Part shown: piece after piece, positions 55,199-63,936 of the stretch
How positions within the stretch are numbered: position 1 is the stretch's first letter
How the letters are laid out: the number at the start of each line of letters is the position of its first letter
Assembly (NCBI RefSeq): GCF_004217185.1
Contig: NZ_SHKL01000001.1
Location: 2,540,001 to 2,604,000, forward strand
Reading direction: 5' to 3'
Origin: Pseudonocardia sediminis
GTDB taxonomy: Bacteria; Actinomycetota; Actinomycetes; Mycobacteriales; Pseudonocardiaceae
DNA length: 64,000 bases
The notes under the pieces: model-generated
Database searches by the model: none
What the model was told of the DNA's origin: nothing
What the model saw: the letters and a program-made list of their open reading frames with translations, nothing else
Made by a program: the position numbers and the translations under genes

Positions 55199-56332
55199 CT
55201 AGTCGGATACGGACAGATGCACGTGGTCGTAGTGGCCGCCCGTGGCATCGTTCGGGTCGTAGACGCCGCCCCCGTTGTACGGACGTCCCCAGCCGTTCTC
55301 GTCGGGGGCGCCGGGTGTCCAGATACGCCCCTGCCAGATGATGTAGCTGACCTTCAGCTCAGAGGCGTGCGCGCGCAACCACTCGGCGAGGCGCCAGCCG
55401 TTCTGCAGTTCCTGGCCCTCGGGAAAGCGCCCCGCCGCCGTGGGGAAGAAGTCACATGCTCGCCCTTGAGGGTGGTCGCTCGTGGGGTTCCAGGCGTGCG
55501 CATCCCAGCAGCCGGCCGAACGCAGAGTGCCGCCGCTCTTGCCGGGGAGCCCGAAGACCCGTGCGATCTCGTCGTACGCGTGGCGCGTCGTGGGCGTCAG
55601 GCAGCGTCCGCCGGTGGGATCGTCGGCCGTGCACCCGGTGCTCGCCTCGCTCGCCGGGGCGGGTGCGGGAAGATCGGCGGTACCGGGCCCTCCGGCCGCA
55701 GCGCTGTACTTGTCGACGAGCGCGTGGACCCGCTCGATGTACCCGCTCACGAGGTCGGCACAGCCGGCGTCGCAACCGGCCTCGCCCGCGGTCGGAACAC
55801 CGGTCTTCGATCCGGTGACGCGACCGCACCCGGCGATGTGGCAGACGAGCATCGCGTCGAGCGGCGGTGTCGGCTTCCGGGTCGCCCGCAGGTGGGCGGA
55901 CGCGATGCGGAGGTTGTCGCAGACCCACGGGATCGCGCGGCGGAGATGGACGTCGGGCTGAAGGACGTCGCTGCTCGCTGCGGGTGGGGTGCCCGGCCAG
56001 GGAGAACCTCCGGCGGAGCGCCAGTTCGCCTCGTTGAGCTGGTAGAGCCCGGCTGCCCCGCCGTTGACGTCACGGCTGAACGCCGTCGAATCCCAGCCGG
56101 ATTCGGCCTCGACGTGCGCGAGTACCCAGACCGGCGGGAGCTCCGGACAGGTCGTCGCGGTGACGGCGGTGATGGTTCCCAGCTCCCGGGATGCGAGGGC
56201 AGGGAGGGCCGACGCGTTCACCGTGGTCGCCGATATCGCGGTGGCGAGGCTTCCGGTGACGGAGGCGATGAGGACCAGCGGGAGGAGAAGGACCGCGACC
56301 AGGACGCCGCAGGCGATGGAGACGCCGCGCAT
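55199..56332 (-). CDS. Two-domain cell-wall hydrolase of the conjugation operon (VirB1-like)
   Basis: 377 residues. N-terminal helix (GVLVAVLLLPLVLIASVTGS), then a lytic-transglycosylase/lysozyme-like domain with catalytic Glu in VEAESGWDS (E77) and AAGLYQLNEANWRSAGG. After a Pro/Ala linker a C-terminal domain has SDHPQGRACDFFP and GGHYDHVHLSV, the His/Asp metal pattern seen in M15-like or ARB_07466-type domains. It should open peptidoglycan for the channel. Last gene of the T4SS operon. Confidence 0.85.
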   Translation of the reverse strand: MRGVSIACGVLVAVLLLPLVLIASVTGSLATAISATTVNASALPALASRELGTITAVTATTCPELPPVWVLAHVEAESGWDSTAFSRDVNGGAAGLYQLNEANWRSAGGSPWPGTPPAASSDVLQPDVHLRRAIPWVCDNLRIASAHLRATRKPTPPLDAMLVCHIAGCGRVTGSKTGVPTAGEAGCDAGCADLVSGYIERVHALVDKYSAAAGGPGTADLPAPAPASEASTGCTADDPTGGRCLTPTTRHAYDEIARVFGLPGKSGGTLRSAGCWDAHAWNPTSDHPQGRACDFFPTAAGRFPEGQELQNGWRLAEWLRAHASELKVSYIIWQGRIWTPGAPDENGWGRPYNGGGVYDPNDATGGHYDHVHLSVSD

Positions 56333-56338
56333 TCGATG

Positions 56339-56866
56339 TCACTCGTCGTTGTCGGGCGTTCGGGTCGGCAGGGTCGGCAGAGGTGTGTGGCCGTTGAGGC
56401 TGCGATAGCGGGTGTTCTGCTGGCAGTCGGCGAATGGTCCGAGCGGGGTCAGAAGCTCACGCAGACACGGGTCGAGGTGGTCGCGGATCCAGATCGACAT
56501 GGCGACGCCGGGTTCTGCTGCGAGTTCAGTCCAGGCGCGCCGGAGTGCCTCCAGGCGGAACACCGCTTCGGCGTGCTCCCACCACAGCGGGCACCAGGTG
56601 AGCTCTCCGCGGAGCGGGCGGGCGATGACGGAGGTGACTGTCTGGTGCACCCAGTCGATCAGGGCGTCGATGTCGAGCTCGCCCTCGTCGGGCTGTGCGC
56701 TCGTCAGCGAGGCCGTCTCGGGAATGGGCATGCCGTTGAGCAGCTCGTCGATCAGGTCGGTCTGATGCGTGCGCCACGCCTCGAGGGCCTGGACCCTTCC
56801 CAGGAGTTCCTCGATCAGCTCTTCCGGCGTTCGAGCGGCGGCCGCGCCGGACTCGGGGGTCGTCAT
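56339..56866 (-). CDS. DUF4913 family protein
   Basis: 175 residues from ATG 56866 with AGGAG 7 bases upstream. Coiled N-terminus (EELIEELLGRVQALEAWRTH), then LTWCPLWWEHAEAVFRLEAL and VAMSIWIRDHLDPCLRELLT, the DUF4913 core. Found in conjugation operons of actinobacterial elements; role unknown. Overlaps the coupling-protein stop by 4 bases. Confidence 0.8.
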   Translation of the reverse strand: MTTPESGAAAARTPEELIEELLGRVQALEAWRTHQTDLIDELLNGMPIPETASLTSAQPDEGELDIDALIDWVHQTVTSVIARPLRGELTWCPLWWEHAEAVFRLEALRRAWTELAAEPGVAMSIWIRDHLDPCLRELLTPLGPFADCQQNTRYRSLNGHTPLPTLPTRTPDNDE

Positions 56867-58725
56867 GGTCGGTCTCCTGGGAGCGGCCCCGCGGTGTCGT
56901 CGGGAGTGCTGGGGGCGACGCGATTGACGGGGTTGTCGGTACCGAGCGCTGCCGCGGCGGCCAGCCGGAGCTCGGCGAGGGCGATGTCGGCGTAGTCGCC
57001 GATATCGATGTGCTCGCGCTCGCGGTACCAGGGGTGGAGGATGCCGAGCCCGGCGCGGCGGCCGGTCGAGAGCAGGACGGCCCGGTCCCGTGGGATCGCG
57101 CGTAGCGCTGATGCCGGCATGACGGGTTCGCGGGCTTCGGAGTACTGCCGGGAGGTCCGGGTGCGGTCGACGCTGGTCGAGATGCGCTCGACGTGGTGGT
57201 CGCCGATCAGGCCGGACAGTTTCTGCAGGAAGGCATGGTCGTCGACGCCGGCTCCGACGAGCTTGATCGTGGCCGCCGACCACAGGGCCTGCGTGCCCTG
57301 CTCGCCCCACACACCGACGCCCTGCTGGTAGCTCTGCAGCATGGTCAGGACCTGGATACCGCGGGAGCCGTAGTGGCTGTAGAGCTGCGGTAGGGCCCGG
57401 ATCGGGCAGATGTTGGCCGCCTCGTCGAGCACGGCGACCACGGGCGGTTCGAGTCGTCCTCCCGATGCCTGCGCGAGGAGCTCAGCGATCTCGAGGATCC
57501 GGTCCACGAGTGCTGTGACCACGGGTGCCGCCGTTCCGGCTCCTTCCTTGGACAGCAGCTGAACGGTGGCCCGGCCCTCTCGGCCCGCGGCGAGGAGATC
57601 CCACAGGTCCAGTTCGTTCGGCGGGTCGACGACGAGCGAGTCGCCCCAGGTGTCGGGAGGGGTGATCCACCGCATCAGCCGTTCCGAGGTGAGCGACTTC
57701 GTAGCGGTGCGAGCGGTTTGGAAGATGCCCTTCGTGGTCACGTCCGCGCCGGAGAGGGTGGCCTCGAGGTCCGCGGCCTCGGTCTCGGCACCGGCCTGGT
57801 CGAGGGCGGCGATGGCGTCACGACGTCCCGGCTGCAGCCAGGCCACGACATCCCGCATCGTCCCTCCGCTGATCGCTGCCGCGAGCAGAGTTGCGGTGAG
57901 GACCTGCTCTGCAGCGGAGTGGAAGAACGGGTCACGGCGCTCGCCGCCGATGGTGCCGACGAAGTGGCCGGCGAGCCTGGCGGCGGCTTCGACCCGTTCG
58001 GTCGGGTCGGCGTCGGCGATGCTGCGCAGCGGGTCCCACCACCAGGTCTGCTCGGCGTGGGCGATGCGCTGCGGGTCGAAGGTCCACACGGGGCCCGCCT
58101 GTCCTCGCATGCCCGCGGTCAGGGCCCAGAGGTCGGCCTTGTTCGAGGTGGCGACAACGAGACCGGGCGCGGAGAGAACCGTGGGAACGGCGATGGCGCT
58201 GGTCTTGTTGGACCGTGGCCCCATGATGACGAGGGCGACGTCCTCCCATGACATCCAGACCTCGCGTCGATCGATCGTCAGCAGCCGGATACCTCGGTCG
58301 AACGAGTCGGCGGCGCCGGCCGTAGGCCGGAGCTGGCGTGCCCTGGATCGTGCGGCGTCACCGGTGAGCTCACCGAGGTCGCTCGCGCGAAGCATCGAGC
58401 GGCGGGGGTCGCCGCGGCGTCCGCGATTGCGGAGCAGCACTACCCCGAGCAAGCCGGCCACACCCAGCTCGACTGCGGTCAGCACGATGATCACAAGAAC
58501 GAAGATCGAGGTGATCGCGCCCGGGACGAGGACGGCCTCTGATCCACCCCGCGCCAGGGCGCCCAGGATCGGACTTTCGATCAGGGGGATCGACCAGGTT
58601 CCGAGCCCGGTCAGCGACGCGGTTCCGGAGGCGACCCACACGTTCCCGTTGAGCAGCACGGCCAGCGAGATGACACCCAGCAACGTCAGTGGTGCCATTG
58701 CTTCCCGTAGCCCTCCCGGAGTCAC
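56863..58725 (-). CDS. VirD4/TraG-like type IV coupling protein
   Basis: 620 residues from GTG 58725, overlapping the VirB4-like stop. Two N-terminal helix blocks (about 12-25 and 66-98). P-loop GPRSNKTS at 169-176, Walker B PPVVAVLDEAANICPI, and TMLQSYQQGVGVWGEQG for motif III. It should dock the relaxase-DNA complex and pump it into the channel. The P-loop is the GPRxxKT variant often seen in actinobacterial TraG proteins. Confidence 0.92.
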   Translation of the reverse strand: MTPGGLREAMAPLTLLGVISLAVLLNGNVWVASGTASLTGLGTWSIPLIESPILGALARGGSEAVLVPGAITSIFVLVIIVLTAVELGVAGLLGVVLLRNRGRRGDPRRSMLRASDLGELTGDAARSRARQLRPTAGAADSFDRGIRLLTIDRREVWMSWEDVALVIMGPRSNKTSAIAVPTVLSAPGLVVATSNKADLWALTAGMRGQAGPVWTFDPQRIAHAEQTWWWDPLRSIADADPTERVEAAARLAGHFVGTIGGERRDPFFHSAAEQVLTATLLAAAISGGTMRDVVAWLQPGRRDAIAALDQAGAETEAADLEATLSGADVTTKGIFQTARTATKSLTSERLMRWITPPDTWGDSLVVDPPNELDLWDLLAAGREGRATVQLLSKEGAGTAAPVVTALVDRILEIAELLAQASGGRLEPPVVAVLDEAANICPIRALPQLYSHYGSRGIQVLTMLQSYQQGVGVWGEQGTQALWSAATIKLVGAGVDDHAFLQKLSGLIGDHHVERISTSVDRTRTSRQYSEAREPVMPASALRAIPRDRAVLLSTGRRAGLGILHPWYREREHIDIGDYADIALAELRLAAAAALGTDNPVNRVAPSTPDDTAGPLPGDRP

Positions 58726-60152
58726 GAGGCGTCCTGGCGGAAGGCGCGGTCGGTGTCGTGCAGTGCGATCTCGCTCGGTGTGAGCGTCAGCGCGACGGGG
58801 AGACCGACCCGCTGGCCGGACTTGATGAGGTACTTGCCCCGCCCCGGGTGGATGCGGCCGGCGTGCCATGTCGGCGGGGCGGCCCAGGACGTGATGAGCG
58901 CCGCCTCGCCCTCGCTGAGCGAGGTGATGCGGCGGAGGCCATCGAGCTCCTTCTCAGCCATCCCGCCGAGAAGCAGGACGCCGTTGCGGGAAGCCATCCC
59001 GCGGGCCTTCGCCCGGTCGGACTCGGTGGGCAGGGCTTCGAGGTCGTCGAGGGAGTGGGTGATCTGGAACGAGACGACGCCGCGATGGCGGCCCAGTCTC
59101 GTGATCCGGTCGGACCGTTCGACCAGGCCGGGTGCGACGCGGAGCGCTCGCCAGAGCTCGTCCTGCACCTGGACGACGTTGCGGCGCCGTGAGCCGTACG
59201 CGGCGGCGTCGGTCAGGGCGGCGGACCAGGCCCAGGAGCAGAGCATCGCTGCGGCCACGACGTCGTCGTCATCGTCGTCGAGCGCGCTGATATCCAGGGA
59301 CAATGCGGGGGTGTCGGGGTCGAAGCGGGCGGTGCTGGGACGGTCGAAGATGCCCCGGATGGCGCCCTCGCACAACAGGCCGAGCGCGTTGATCAACGAG
59401 CGGGCGCTACGGCCGTAGTCGAGCTGGTCGTCGCACGCCGCGATCGTCATCAGCTCAGGTGCACCGAAGACGAGGACGGCCAGGACGTCGGGGATCAGGG
59501 GTTCACGATCTCCGGCGGTGGACACGGCACGGTCGAGCGCTGCACCGAGCAGCCGTCGTTCGGTGACGTCGGGTTCGTTGCGACGAACGATGGTCACGAG
59601 CGCATCGAGGAGCGACAGCCGTCGCGCCCGCAACGTCTCGAGCAGCCGTGTCCGGTCGGCGTCGGGGGCGTTGCGCAGCGCGGCGCGCAGCGGGCCGGCG
59701 TCGAGAGGGTTCAGGGCGTGCAGGCCGCGGCCGAGTCGCCAGACCGCGCCGTCGAGCGCGTGGACCAGGGCGGTGTACTCGCCCTTGACGTCGCCGGGGA
59801 CCACGGCGCGCATCCCGAAGCCCACCAGGCCCGCCAGGAGGCGCTTCGTGATCGAGGACTTGCCGATGCCCGGCTGTCCCTGGACCCACACACCGGTGTT
59901 GGACACGAGACCGGTACGCAACCAATGGGCCGGATCGAGACCGACCGGCTCGGCGGTGTGCAGGTGCCGCCCGACCGGCACGCCGCGGACGTCGGATCCC
60001 GACGAGGTGGCGAAGGGAAACAGCCCGCAGATCTGGCTGGTGGTGCCGGCGAAGCGGCTGCCGGCCTCGACGTGCGCGGCACGGCCGCCTCCGGCTACGG
60101 GCCAGCCCCAGCTACGGGGGACCGGATCCGCGCTGTGGTCCGCGATGGTCAT
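58722..60152 (-). CDS. VirB4-like conjugation ATPase
   Basis: 476 residues from ATG 60152 with GAGGAG 7 bases upstream. P-loop GQPGIGKSS at 92-100, ALSLDISALDDDDDDVVAAA as an acidic segment near the Walker B strand, VQVQDELWRAL as Walker B/arginine-rich region. It lacks the N-terminal VirB4 domain, which seems to be carried by the adjacent SCO6880-like protein. Energises the channel. Confidence 0.88.
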   Translation of the reverse strand: MTIADHSADPVPRSWGWPVAGGGRAAHVEAGSRFAGTTSQICGLFPFATSSGSDVRGVPVGRHLHTAEPVGLDPAHWLRTGLVSNTGVWVQGQPGIGKSSITKRLLAGLVGFGMRAVVPGDVKGEYTALVHALDGAVWRLGRGLHALNPLDAGPLRAALRNAPDADRTRLLETLRARRLSLLDALVTIVRRNEPDVTERRLLGAALDRAVSTAGDREPLIPDVLAVLVFGAPELMTIAACDDQLDYGRSARSLINALGLLCEGAIRGIFDRPSTARFDPDTPALSLDISALDDDDDDVVAAAMLCSWAWSAALTDAAAYGSRRRNVVQVQDELWRALRVAPGLVERSDRITRLGRHRGVVSFQITHSLDDLEALPTESDRAKARGMASRNGVLLLGGMAEKELDGLRRITSLSEGEAALITSWAAPPTWHAGRIHPGRGKYLIKSGQRVGLPVALTLTPSEIALHDTDRAFRQDAS

Positions 60153-60162
60153 GTGTGTCTCC

Positions 60163-61656
60163 TCAGCGGTGGTGGCGGTGGGTGAGCAGATCGGCCGGGT
60201 CGATGCCGATGCCGAGCGAGGCAGCGAAGCCGGCGGCCTGCGCGCCACGCAGCCGTCGCAGCCGCAGCTTCGACTGGCCGGCTCTTTGCTCGACGTCGGC
60301 GATGGCGGCGGGAAGATCGTCGTCGTGGAGCACCGTCGTCGTGACGTAGACGGTGAACCGGCCGACGCCGGCGCCACGTGCTTCTTCGCGTGCGGACTGC
60401 AGGGCACGGGCCCGGTCGTCGCGTTCGCGCTGGGTCTCGTCGCGGCGGGTGCGTTCGGCCCAGGCCCGGCGGACCTGACCCGAGGTCAGCTCGGCTTCGA
60501 CCTTCGCGGCGGCCTGGTCGGCGGGGTAGGGCTGGTAGAGCCAGGTGGTCCGCCGGGGGAACGGGCCGGGGGAGAGGAGAGGCCCGAGGACTCCGGATCC
60601 GACGGCCTGGCGCGGCGCTTCGCGCAGAGCCCAGGAGACGGACAGGCCGCCTTCGTGGCGGTAGACGTCCCAGCGTTCGCTCGCGGCGACCGGGCCCGCC
60701 TCGCTCCAGGCCATCACTGCGTTCGACTCGGACAGCCGCGCGAGCTCGGGCCGTAGGTGCGGTTCGAACGCGGCCCGGATCCGGCCGGTCAGCCAGCCGG
60801 TGGTGGCCCGTCCGAGTACCGCGACGCCGCAGGCGGCGAGCTGGTTCTCGATCGCGGGGAGTCGTCGGCCCACCTCGACCGCGGCGGCCAGCAGGTCGGC
60901 CGGGCGTGGTGTCGCGCGGGCCGGGTCGAGGCAGATCGAGACCCGGGTGTCGGTCTCGGCCGTCGTGGCCGGGGTGAGCTCGGCCAGCTCGGTGAGGATG
61001 CGGCGGGACAGCTCCGGCGCGGAGGGGTCGAGGGCGCCGGCGATGTGGTCGCGCACGGTCGTCCCGCCAGCGGGCGCGGTGTCGACGGTGACGGCGAGAT
61101 GGCGGGTCAGCGGGACGTAGCCGAGGTCGGCCAGCAACACACCCCAGGAGGCAACCCACCTGTCGGCGTGCTCAGGATCGGCGAGGTCCAGGCCGATGGG
61201 GGAGCAGCGCAGGACGGCGGTGAGGGTTCCGTTGCGGCGGTGCCAGAGCAGCGCGTGGCGTCCGCCGCGTCCGTCGTCGATGTCGAGAGGGCGGAGGGGT
61301 GCGAGCACCCCGGGTAGGTCTGCTGCTCGGGGGTGTTCGGTCAGTACCCCGGCCGACAGCTCGGTCCAGCCGGCCGCCCGCGCTCGATGGAACCTGACCC
61401 GCCGCAGCACGATGTCGAGGCCACTCGTTCCGCCGACCCGCACGAACACAGCAGCCACGGTGATCGCACAGACGCCGAGTAGTGGAAGGGCAGCCGACGG
61501 CAGGGCGGACACGGCGAGCAGCGGTACCAGCACCGCGAGGAAGAGGATGATCGTCGACGTCGTGGACAGCGATCCGATGCCCCAGCCGCGCTCAGACCGC
61601 CAGTTGCCGTAGAGCCGCGGACCGGGGGCGGCATCCTGTTGGTCGAGGCTGCTCAT
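60163..61656 (-). CDS. SCO6880 family protein (VirB3/VirB4 N-terminal-like)
   Basis: 497 residues. Two N-terminal helices (IILFLAVLVPLLAVSALPSA, LPLLGVCAITVAAVFVRVGG) look like a PrgI/VirB3-type anchor. Then a soluble domain with AVTVDTAPAGGTTVRDHIAG and VYVTTTVLHDDDLPAAIADV, like the N-terminal half of VirB4. This matches Streptomyces SCO6880. With the next gene it probably makes a split VirB4. ATG overlaps the upstream stop. Confidence 0.85.
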   Translation of the reverse strand: MSSLDQQDAAPGPRLYGNWRSERGWGIGSLSTTSTIILFLAVLVPLLAVSALPSAALPLLGVCAITVAAVFVRVGGTSGLDIVLRRVRFHRARAAGWTELSAGVLTEHPRAADLPGVLAPLRPLDIDDGRGGRHALLWHRRNGTLTAVLRCSPIGLDLADPEHADRWVASWGVLLADLGYVPLTRHLAVTVDTAPAGGTTVRDHIAGALDPSAPELSRRILTELAELTPATTAETDTRVSICLDPARATPRPADLLAAAVEVGRRLPAIENQLAACGVAVLGRATTGWLTGRIRAAFEPHLRPELARLSESNAVMAWSEAGPVAASERWDVYRHEGGLSVSWALREAPRQAVGSGVLGPLLSPGPFPRRTTWLYQPYPADQAAAKVEAELTSGQVRRAWAERTRRDETQRERDDRARALQSAREEARGAGVGRFTVYVTTTVLHDDDLPAAIADVEQRAGQSKLRLRRLRGAQAAGFAASLGIGIDPADLLTHRHHR

Positions 61657-62816
61657 GGACGTTCCTCGGTTTCGTCGCCGGTCATCCCGCCGGCCACTGC
61701 CCGCCCGGCCGACGAGGCCGCGGCGCCGAGTGCAGCGGCACCGGCGGCGACGCCACCCGTCGCGGCGGCCGCGGATCCGGCCGCAGCGCCCCCTGCAGCA
61801 CCGCCCGCGGTCGCGCCTCCCGCCGTAGCGGTAGGCGCCGCCCCGGTCGGAGGTGAGTAGCCGCCCGAGGTCGCCTGCGAGCCGGGACCGCCCGTGTCCA
61901 TCGCGGCCGCACGGTCCACGGCACCGCGACCGCCGCCCTGATACATCCCGATCGCCCCGGCGGCGCCGAGGAACCCGGATCCGCTGCCTCCTCCGCCGAC
62001 CTGGGTGCCCGACCACGCGAAGAACTTCAGCAGTGCCGGCATCGCGATCACTGCCAGTAGCAGGACCATGAGTCCGGTGATCATCGTGGCCAGGCCGCCG
62101 GCATCGGCGGCACTCGGCGACGACAGGTAGGAGAACCCGATGTAGTAGATGAACGCCGCCGCGGGCTTGTAAGCGACCATGGCGATCAGCCAGACGACGA
62201 GCTTGTCCAGCCAGCCTCGGGTGGACCGTGTCAGCGAGCCGGACGCGGCCAGCGGCACCATCGCCGCGAGTACCAACAGGCCGGCCTGGCGCATCGCCAT
62301 CAGAACCCACTGCACCAGCGACAGCACGGCAGCGACGAGCGACATGAGCAGAACCGGGAACGTCGCGTCGGCGTCGGTGAGGATGTCGCGCATCAACAGC
62401 GCGAAGTCGTTGGACGCACCGTTCAGCAGCTGGCCCGCGATCGCGTCACCTGCTCGGAGTGCGCCCTGCAGCACGACCAGACCGAGCGCCGAGACGGCCG
62501 CGTAGCGGATGAGCCCGGTCGCGACCATGATCAGCGGTTCGCTCTTGCGGGACAGGATCAGCCGGATCGACTGCACGAGGACGGAGCCGACCAGGATCAC
62601 CAGGATCAGCTCACGTGTGGCGCCCTGGGCTGCGGCGACCGCGGGGTCGTTCGGGTTGATGCTGTCGGTCTCGGTCCACCAGGTCGCGGAGGAGACCACC
62701 AGCTCGGCGGCCCCACGAGCGACGTCGGTGATGATGCTGTCGAACGCCGACGCCGCGGCGCGGCAGCCCAGGTCCACACCGCAGTCGTCCGCCTTCTGCA
62801 GCAGGTCGGCGCTCAT
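61653..62816 (-). CDS. VirB6/TrbL-like polytopic membrane protein
   Basis: 387 residues. Exported N-terminus with paired Cys (DDCGVDLGCRA), then about six helices (LILVILVGSVLVQSIRLILS; VLAAMVPLAASGSLTRSTRG; ITGLMVLLLAVIAMPALLKF). The tail (about 280-387) is Gly/Ala-rich low complexity (GAAGGAAAGSAAAATGG). Topology and position in the operon fit the inner-membrane channel protein. Confidence 0.83.
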   Translation of the reverse strand: MSADLLQKADDCGVDLGCRAAASAFDSIITDVARGAAELVVSSATWWTETDSINPNDPAVAAAQGATRELILVILVGSVLVQSIRLILSRKSEPLIMVATGLIRYAAVSALGLVVLQGALRAGDAIAGQLLNGASNDFALLMRDILTDADATFPVLLMSLVAAVLSLVQWVLMAMRQAGLLVLAAMVPLAASGSLTRSTRGWLDKLVVWLIAMVAYKPAAAFIYYIGFSYLSSPSAADAGGLATMITGLMVLLLAVIAMPALLKFFAWSGTQVGGGGSGSGFLGAAGAIGMYQGGGRGAVDRAAAMDTGGPGSQATSGGYSPPTGAAPTATAGGATAGGAAGGAAAGSAAAATGGVAAGAAALGAAASSAGRAVAGGMTGDETEERP

Positions 62817-63097
62817 AGCTGGAACGCTCCGACCAGCAGCGCCGCGACCGAGGCCAGCGCAAGCCCGCCGAGCACCCACGCCGATCCGACGAGGCCTTCG
62901 TAGGCGGTCGCCGACCGGTTGCGTCGACCGATGATCAGCATGAACGCGCAGATCAGGATGCCGAGGACTCCGGAGACGAGAACGCCCCACTTGAGCCAGC
63001 CGAGCAGTTGGTTGGCCAGCTCGCCGAGACCCGGAGGCACGACAGGGCCGGGGTTCGGTACCTGCTGTGCCAGCCAGAGCGCCGCGAGCGTGTTCAT
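62813..63097 (-). CDS. Small two-helix membrane protein (VirB2-like position)
   Basis: 94 residues. Amphipathic start, then WLKWGVLVSGVLGILICAFM and GSAWVLGGLALASVAALLVG with RRNRS between. Size and topology resemble VirB2/TrbC pilin-like or accessory channel proteins, but no signal-peptide site is evident. Coupled to both neighbours by 4-base overlaps. Confidence 0.72.
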   Translation of the reverse strand: MNTLAALWLAQQVPNPGPVVPPGLGELANQLLGWLKWGVLVSGVLGILICAFMLIIGRRNRSATAYEGLVGSAWVLGGLALASVAALLVGAFQL

Positions 63098-63666
63098 CGG
63101 TCCCGCCCGGGAGTGCGACTTATGGCAACCCTTCGAGCAGGTGCGGCGCGGGAGGCGTCGGGGAAGCGACGCTCCACGGCAGACCTCAGATCGAGTACAG
63201 CGTTCGCGAAGCTCCTCAGACGGCGGGGGAGATCGCCATGGCTGCCTGAGAAAAGGCCCCGGAGCTCCTCTGTCGGAGCAGGAGTTTCGGTCCAATGCCG
63301 GACGAGCGGCATCAAGACGACCGACGAGGTGTGCGGCTCGATCAGTCGGAGTCTGGCTGTCACCGATCTACTCGGCTGGGATAGATCCGCCGCATTGACT
63401 GCGAGCACCGGCCGACGTCCGGCTGATGCGCCGACAAGCTGTGCGGCCCGCGCGGCCTGTACCAGCGAGTCGCCGCTGGACCTGCAGACGAGGATGTCGA
63501 CGCGCTGGTTTATGGATACCCCACGATCCGTCGCGCCGATCGCGGCGGCGATCGTCGTCGTTCCGACGCCACCTGAAACACCCACCACCGAGACTCCGCG
63601 GCGACGTCGCCCAGACCTCGACTCTGGTCGCGTCGCCCAGCCTGCTGATGCATTTGGACTCGTCAT
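63094..63666 (-). CDS. MinD/ParA-like protein with P-loop lacking Lys, first gene of T4SS operon
   Basis: 190 residues from ATG 63666 with GGAGG 6 bases upstream. Walker A-like VVGVSGGVGTTTIAAAIG has Thr where the catalytic Lys should be. VDILVCRSSGDSLVQAARAA follows; no full Walker B is seen and the protein is shorter than MinD. It may be a positioning or scaffold protein. Head gene of an eight-gene operon reading to 55199. Confidence 0.72.
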   Translation of the reverse strand: MTSPNASAGWATRPESRSGRRRRGVSVVGVSGGVGTTTIAAAIGATDRGVSINQRVDILVCRSSGDSLVQAARAAQLVGASAGRRPVLAVNAADLSQPSRSVTARLRLIEPHTSSVVLMPLVRHWTETPAPTEELRGLFSGSHGDLPRRLRSFANAVLDLRSAVERRFPDASRAAPARRVAISRTPGRDR

Positions 63667-63740
63667 CCGGCACCTCCCTCCACGTTGGAGGAAGCATGTG
63701 GTCCGGGGCCTGCTGCGTTGTTGCTTCTCGTGGCCGAGCC

Positions 63741-63777
63741 GTGACCACATCCTGACCACGCCGTGGTCACGGTGACC
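63741..63777. promoter_or_regulatory. Cluster of overlapping TGACC-type inverted repeats
   Basis: TGACCACG-C-CGTGGTCA (63753-63769) and GGTCAC-G-GTGACC (63765-63777) are perfect palindromes sharing bases. An extra GTGACCAC at 63741-63748 pairs with GTGGTCAC at 63763-63770. Likely an operator array about 75-110 bases upstream of the first T4SS gene. Confidence 0.6.
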
Positions 63778-63910
63778 GCAACCTGGTCGACATCTCGAGC
63801 CGAGGAAGTCGGGTGACGGCTCATCGAGAAGTGATTGCGGAAGTCTGCGCGACGGAGCGCCGCCGGTGGCAGGCGGTCGAGCATCTCTCTGCTACCCGGT
63901 TTGCCGTCGA

Positions 63911-63936
63911 CCGGTGACTGCGCGCGCAGTCACCGG
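63911..63936. promoter_or_regulatory. 26-base perfect palindrome
   Basis: CCGGTGACTGCGC (63911-63923) is followed directly by its reverse complement GCGCAGTCACCGG. No T run follows, so it is not a standard terminator. It also contains GGTGAC, as in the cluster at 63741-63777. Confidence 0.6.

Noticed and set aside
63663..63884. Minus-strand frame of 73 codons upstream of the T4SS operon
   Set aside because: Covers the palindrome cluster and has no protein-like pattern.
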